Shown: piece by piece, positions 60,715-64,000 of the stretch
Layout: the number at the start of each line of letters is the position of its first letter
Position numbering within the stretch: position 1 is the first letter of the stretch
From: Gelidibacter sp035515035
Lineage (GTDB): Bacteria; Bacteroidota; Bacteroidia; Flavobacteriales; Flavobacteriaceae
NCBI RefSeq assembly: GCF_035515035.1
Contig: NZ_DATJCA010000106.1
Span: 62,001-126,000 of the forward strand
DNA length: 64,000 nt
Direction: 5' to 3'
Program-made: the position numbers and the translations under genes
The notes under the pieces: model-generated
Told to the model about the DNA's origin: nothing
Database searches by the model: none
The model's input: only the letters and a program-made list of their open reading frames with translations

Positions 60715-61683
60715 TTAATAGCCAAGCTTTGTTCGCACCCGTCCCAACACCTCGTCTGCCACTACTCTCGCTTTTTCTGCCCCAACCGCAAGAACTTTAT
60801 CTATTTCCTCCAAATGGTTCATATAATAATGATAGCGCTCACGTGGAGTTTCAAATTTTGAAAGGATCAATTCATATAACGCCTGTTTTGCATGTCCATA
60901 GCCATAATTTCCTTGCTCATAGTTTTGCTTCATTGTCTGGGTTTCCTCATCAGAAGCCAATAAGCTATAAATTGTAAAACAATTGCAGTTGCTCCAGTTT
61001 TTTGGATCTTCTAAGGGCGTGCTATCCGTTTCAATGGACATAATTTGTTTACGCAGCTGTTTTTCTGGTAAAAATATGTTGATGTAATTGTTATTACTTT
61101 TGCTCATTTTGCTACCATCGGTTCCTGGAACAAGCATGGTGTTATCTTGAATTTTACCTTCTGGCATCACAAAAGTTTCACCCATTTTAGCATGAAAACG
61201 GGAAGCGACATCTCGGGTCATTTCAATATGCTGCAATTGATCCTTTCCTACTGGGATAATTTCGGCATCATACAATAGAATATCGGCAGCCATCAACATG
61301 GGATAAGTAAACAAGCCTGCATTCACATCTTCAAGTCGGTCAGCTTTATCCTTAAAACTGTGGGCCAGCATCAAGCGTTGATACGGAAAGAAGCAGCTCA
61401 AATACCAGGAAAGCTCTGTAGTTTGAGGGATATCGCTTTGACGATAAAACACCACTTTTTCAATATCTAAACCGAAAGCCAACCACGTCGCAGCAACGCT
61501 ATGGGTGTTGTGACGCAGGGTTTCAGAATCCTTGATTTGGGTTAAGGAATGCATGTCTGCAATAAATAGAAACGAATTGTTTTTAGCGTCATTCGCCATG
61601 TTGATGGCTGGCATGATTGCGCCTAAAATGTTTCCTAAATGTGGTGTGCCTGTACTTTGTATTCCTGTGAGTATTCTTGCCAT
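60715..61683 (-). CDS. trpS: Tryptophan--tRNA ligase
   Basis: A 322-residue class I synthetase. The HIGH-equivalent is STGTPHLGNILGA near residue 11, and the KMSKS motif is intact in DGSKMSKSNNNYI near residue 195. ADMHSLTQIKDSETLR and LAHSFKDKADRLED are usual. Length is normal. A palindromic repeat occupies the leader immediately before the ATG, and a -7 box lies 48 bases upstream. Confidence 0.97.
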   Translation of the reverse strand: MARILTGIQSTGTPHLGNILGAIMPAINMANDAKNNSFLFIADMHSLTQIKDSETLRHNTHSVAATWLAFGLDIEKVVFYRQSDIPQTTELSWYLSCFFPYQRLMLAHSFKDKADRLEDVNAGLFTYPMLMAADILLYDAEIIPVGKDQLQHIEMTRDVASRFHAKMGETFVMPEGKIQDNTMLVPGTDGSKMSKSNNNYINIFLPEKQLRKQIMSIETDSTPLEDPKNWSNCNCFTIYSLLASDEETQTMKQNYEQGNYGYGHAKQALYELILSKFETPRERYHYYMNHLEEIDKVLAVGAEKARVVADEVLGRVRTKLGY

Positions 61684-61709
61684 GTTTACTTCCCGCGAAA
61701 GCGGAATCT
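61684..61709. repeat. Palindrome directly before the trpS start codon
   Basis: On the minus strand ATTCCGCTTTCGCGGGAAG precedes TAAACATG. The CCGC-TTTC-GCGG hairpin ends eight bases before the ATG. The copy before RNase H at 43971 shares the last 16 bases. Confidence 0.65.
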
Positions 61710-61730
61710 TTTTAATTGTTCAACGAACCA

Positions 61731-61738
61731 CAAAGGTA
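61731..61738 (-). promoter_or_regulatory. -7 promoter box TACCTTTG for trpS
   Basis: Minus-strand exact TAnnTTTG match. The predicted start near 61725 puts the palindrome inside a roughly 40-base leader. Confidence 0.55.
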
Positions 61739-61739
61739 A

Positions 61740-62085
61740 TTTTTTTCGAACAATAGCTCAATTAAATTGGCTAGTTTTAAGCCGATGAGTATTTTGAACC
61801 CAATTCTTTCGAAGGCAAAAAACCTTTAGGTTCAACGTAGTTAATCTCATTTTACTCGATCTTATATTCTGGGAAGATTATTAAATTTTTTTAAACAATT
61901 GCTCAATTAAATTAATCACTTTTGAACAGATGAAAATTTTAAGACCAATTCCTTCGCCGGCAGGAACTCATAGGTCCTACGTAGTTAATCTCTCTTTGGT
62001 CAATATCATATGCAGATTCAGATGAAATTTTTAAAAAGATAGCTCGATTAAATTACTTAGTTTTGAGGCGATGAACATCTTAAAA
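61740..62085 (+). repeat. Degenerate triplication of the plsC start region
   Basis: Three successive units begin with a T-run, then GCTCAATTAAATT (or a close variant), and reach an ATG at 61785, 61930 and 62071. The first two also share a tail with ACGTAGTTAATCTC. The three ATGs start MSILNPILSK, MKILRPIPSP and MNILKYPFW; only the third opens the plsC gene. Spacing is 145 and 141 bases. The first two frames stop or drift soon after. Confidence 0.7.
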
Positions 62086-62811
62086 TACCCGTTTTGGATC
62101 CTCTACCGCATTTGGTTTTACATTTTAGTAACCGTGCCAATTCTGTTATTGTTTCCAATTTTAGTTCTCTCAATTTTAAAGGAAACCTGGTATCCCTATT
62201 TCTTTAAATTGGCGCGTTTATGGGCTAAAATTATCTTAATAGGTATGGGCTTTAGATGGAGTGTTAAAAAAGATCAACCTTTAGATTCAAAAGAAAGCTA
62301 CATGTTTATTGCCAATCACACCTCTATGGCTGATATAATGTTGATGTTGGTGAGTGCCAAAAATCCTTTTGTATTTGTAGGAAAGGCCGAATTGGCAAAG
62401 ATTCCTCTTTTTGGGTTTTTCTATAAACGTACCTGTATTTTGGTGGATAGAAGTTCTGAAAAAAGCCGTAGAGCCGTTTTTTTGAGAGCTCAAAAACGCT
62501 TGAGACAGGGGTTGAGCATCTGTATTTTTCCCGAAGGAGGAGTGCCGGATGAAAACATTATTTTAGACGATTTTAAGGATGGTGCTTTTAGATTGGCCAT
62601 TAAGCATCAAATTCCCATTGTCCCGATGACTTTTATAGATAATAAAGAGCGTTTTTCTTATGTGTTTTTTAGCGGTGGACCGGGTAAGATGCGTGTTAAG
62701 GTCCATAAGTTTTTAAGTACTGAAGGTCTCACTTCAAAGGATGCAAAAGCTTTAAATGAGCAGGCGAGAACCATAATTCTGGAGCAATTATTGGTTTGTC
62801 ATAAACACTAA
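62071..62811 (+). CDS. plsC: 1-acyl-sn-glycerol-3-phosphate acyltransferase
   Basis: A 246-residue membrane-bound acyltransferase that makes phosphatidic acid. The catalytic H-x4-D is in FIANHTSMADIMLML near residue 88, and the glycerol-phosphate-binding motif is CIFPEGGVP near residue 150. One hydrophobic N-terminal segment (about 10-30) anchors it to the inner membrane. The ATG at 62071 is supported by homology; two decoy starts lie upstream in a repeat. A terminator follows. Confidence 0.94.
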   Translation: MNILKYPFWILYRIWFYILVTVPILLLFPILVLSILKETWYPYFFKLARLWAKIILIGMGFRWSVKKDQPLDSKESYMFIANHTSMADIMLMLVSAKNPFVFVGKAELAKIPLFGFFYKRTCILVDRSSEKSRRAVFLRAQKRLRQGLSICIFPEGGVPDENIILDDFKDGAFRLAIKHQIPIVPMTFIDNKERFSYVFFSGGPGKMRVKVHKFLSTEGLTSKDAKALNEQARTIILEQLLVCHKH

Positions 62812-62842
62812 AAAAGCTGCTCTTGGCATTGAGCAGCTTTTC
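62811..62842 (+). terminator. Terminator after plsC
   Basis: The 11-base-pair stem AAAAGCTGCTC/GAGCAGCTTTT directly follows the plsC stop codon; the trailing T-run is short. Confidence 0.75.
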
Positions 62843-62882
62843 TTCGTCATTGCGGATTTGCAAAAACTACCTAACTAAAAAT

Positions 62883-64000
62883 CTAAAATTTAAATCTAAA
62901 CCCTGTATAAACACCAATAAAATATGGTCTAAAATCACCGGCAGTATTGGTAAATGTGTTTAATTGATACTTGAACATTGGCTCAAGATTTAGTTTAAGT
63001 GTATGTGATATGTTATAATTAAACCCTAATCCAAAATTGGCACTATAACTCGTACTATTGATGTTATTTGCTTCGCCCAAGAGTGATCTTTCATTGTTTA
63101 AAACAGTATAAACTTCATTGTTATTAAGGAAAAGCGTGCTAAATCCTCCAATGACGTTCATTCCAAATTTGCTGTCTATAATGCTATATTCAACTTCTAA
63201 AGGCACTTCAATATATCCAAATTGCTGTTCTAGGGCACCGTTAACGTTCGAGACCATAAACTGTGGCGCCGATTCTGAATTGATGTTGGACGTACTCATG
63301 TAGGCATCTGCTTTTCTTTGGCTTGTGAAATTGATGTTCTGCAAGTCTTTATTGCGTGTATTGCCACTAGCACTATTGATATCATTAAATGCCATAACCC
63401 CATCCGTGCTATAGCCTAAAGCCACCTTGTTGACTCCGGCTCTAATTTTTATCTTCTCATTGATAGCATAACTACCATTGATGCCATAGCTCATATTGAC
63501 TTCGCCGCTTTTGCTATTATTTACAAATTGATTGGAAATAGTAGAGCCTTTTCCTAAACTGTTAAAATAAACAGGTGCCACATTTGGGGTAATGTTCCAT
63601 CTGTTTGGTTGCTCTTCTTTTTCTTTTTCATTTGTCGAATTGGCTTTGGCAATAGCCTCTTCAATACTTTCTTCCTCTTTGTCTAAAGCGAGGATATCCT
63701 TATTTTCTTTAAGCGTTTCAGTTTCTTTTGATATGTTCTGATCTGTAACCTTGGCAATTTGGGTTTGATCTTTCTCAATTTCAAGAATGGTCTTATTACC
63801 AACAGAATCTGGTTCTGTAGTTTTTTGATTGCGATCAAGCTCAGGTAGGTTTGGGGTGTTTTTAGCAACGGCTTCTTTTTTGATAATTGAACCAGACGCC
63901 TTCTTCTTTTCAGAATTAATTATCGTGTTTTGAGCATCCGATGGATTGACTTTGTTGTTACGGGAATTCAATTGCACGAGTTGTGTTGCTGTTTTATCGT
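62883..64000 (-). CDS. Outer membrane beta-barrel protein, N-terminus beyond window
   Basis: At least 372 residues are seen; the frame stays open to the right edge. The first about 110 visible residues are a Lys/Glu/Asn-rich linker (NRWNITPN marks its end). The remaining about 250 residues alternate as a beta-barrel and end in YTGFRFKF, with a C-terminal phenylalanine typical of outer-membrane proteins. Flavobacterial proteins of this kind often carry an N-terminal transmembrane helix and sit beside an ECF sigma factor; that region is outside the window. No enzymatic motif. Confidence 0.8.
   Translation of the reverse strand, partial: DKTATQLVQLNSRNNKVNPSDAQNTIINSEKKKASGSIIKKEAVAKNTPNLPELDRNQKTTEPDSVGNKTILEIEKDQTQIAKVTDQNISKETETLKENKDILALDKEEESIEEAIAKANSTNEKEKEEQPNRWNITPNVAPVYFNSLGKGSTISNQFVNNSKSGEVNMSYGINGSYAINEKIKIRAGVNKVALGYSTDGVMAFNDINSASGNTRNKDLQNINFTSQRKADAYMSTSNINSESAPQFMVSNVNGALEQQFGYIEVPLEVEYSIIDSKFGMNVIGGFSTLFLNNNEVYTVLNNERSLLGEANNINSTSYSANFGLGFNYNISHTLKLNLEPMFKYQLNTFTNTAGDFRPYFIGVYTGFRFKF

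Noticed and set aside
60681..60977. Plus-strand frame of about 98 codons overlapping trpS
   Set aside because: Antisense to a conserved synthetase and no homology.
1..64000. CRISPR arrays, insertion sequences, integrases, phage genes
   Set aside because: No regularly spaced repeats, transposase or integrase motifs were seen in any frame I inspected.

Overview
The window is AT-rich, gene-dense chromosomal DNA from a member of the Flavobacteriaceae (Bacteroidota). Evidence: many start regions carry the Bacteroidota -7 promoter box TAnnTTTG and lack a Shine-Dalgarno sequence; several families are typical of the group (L21 with a C-terminal helix-hairpin-helix tail, IPExxxVDY protein, long PurF variant, OmpA with thrombospondin type 3 repeats, PID-CTERM-like tail); and the gene order DUF177-rpmF-fabH-accB-accC and acpP-fabF-rnc-(IPExxxVDY)-pyk matches that group. 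I cannot fix the genus. No phage, insertion sequence, CRISPR array or biosynthetic cluster is visible, apart from the 3' end of a halogenase-like flavoenzyme at the left edge.

Layout. 1-7 kb: end of a halogenase-like flavoprotein, a tiny sorted surface protein, ribE, pdxA, then the fatty-acid/ribosome cluster DUF177-rpmF-fabH-accB-accC. 7-17 kb: amine-oxidase-like flavoprotein, mtgA with a GreA-like partner, an orphan ABC ATPase, a lipoprotein prolyl oligopeptidase, asd, mscL, alr-tdk. 17-29 kb: rsmI, a disulfide-reductase-like flavoprotein, a uracil-DNA-glycosylase-family protein, aspA, osmC, recJ, an MFS exporter, lpxH, queD, a 2OG-Fe(II) oxygenase, a 32-residue membrane protein and a GNAT. 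29 kb: a tRNA-Ala locus containing a GIY-YIG endonuclease gene and a broken duplicate of the tRNA. 29.4-38.2 kb: an AddAB-like recombination pair whose two genes are separated by ompA and kbl. 38-45 kb: superoxide dismutase, an intergenic region with two near-identical small RNA genes, purF, a PfkB kinase, a decayed ATPase gene, a viroplasmin-RNase H and purN. 45-50 kb: acpP-fabF-rnc, IPExxxVDY and pyk. 50-64 kb: dinB, a CYTH/NAD-binding pair, lipoproteins, a heavy-metal-binding lipoprotein, an M16 peptidase pair, DUF4199, an ABC ATPase without a clear start codon, rplU-rpmA, trpS, plsC and part of an outer-membrane barrel protein.

The genes are mostly housekeeping: fatty-acid initiation and elongation (fabH, accBC, acpP, fabF), phospholipid and lipid A synthesis (plsC, lpxH), peptidoglycan precursors and glycan polymerisation (alr, asd, mtgA), purines (purF, purN), cofactors (ribE, pdxA, queD), DNA repair (recJ, dinB, AddAB-like pair, UDG-like) and translation (rpmF, rplU, rpmA, trpS, rsmI, rnc).

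The least ordinary features are: (1) twin 73-74 nt small RNA genes near 39.1-39.4 kb, with an almost identical core and terminator hairpins that differ by two compensatory base-pair changes; (2) the GIY-YIG/tRNA-Ala tandem at 28.9-29.4 kb, with a 64-bp direct repeat and a 32-bp hairpin inserted in the D arm of the broken tRNA copy; (3) a degenerate triplication of the plsC start region at 61.7-62.1 kb; and (4) short palindromes placed directly before the start codons of rnhA and trpS. All calls come from reading the sequence; no database search was run.
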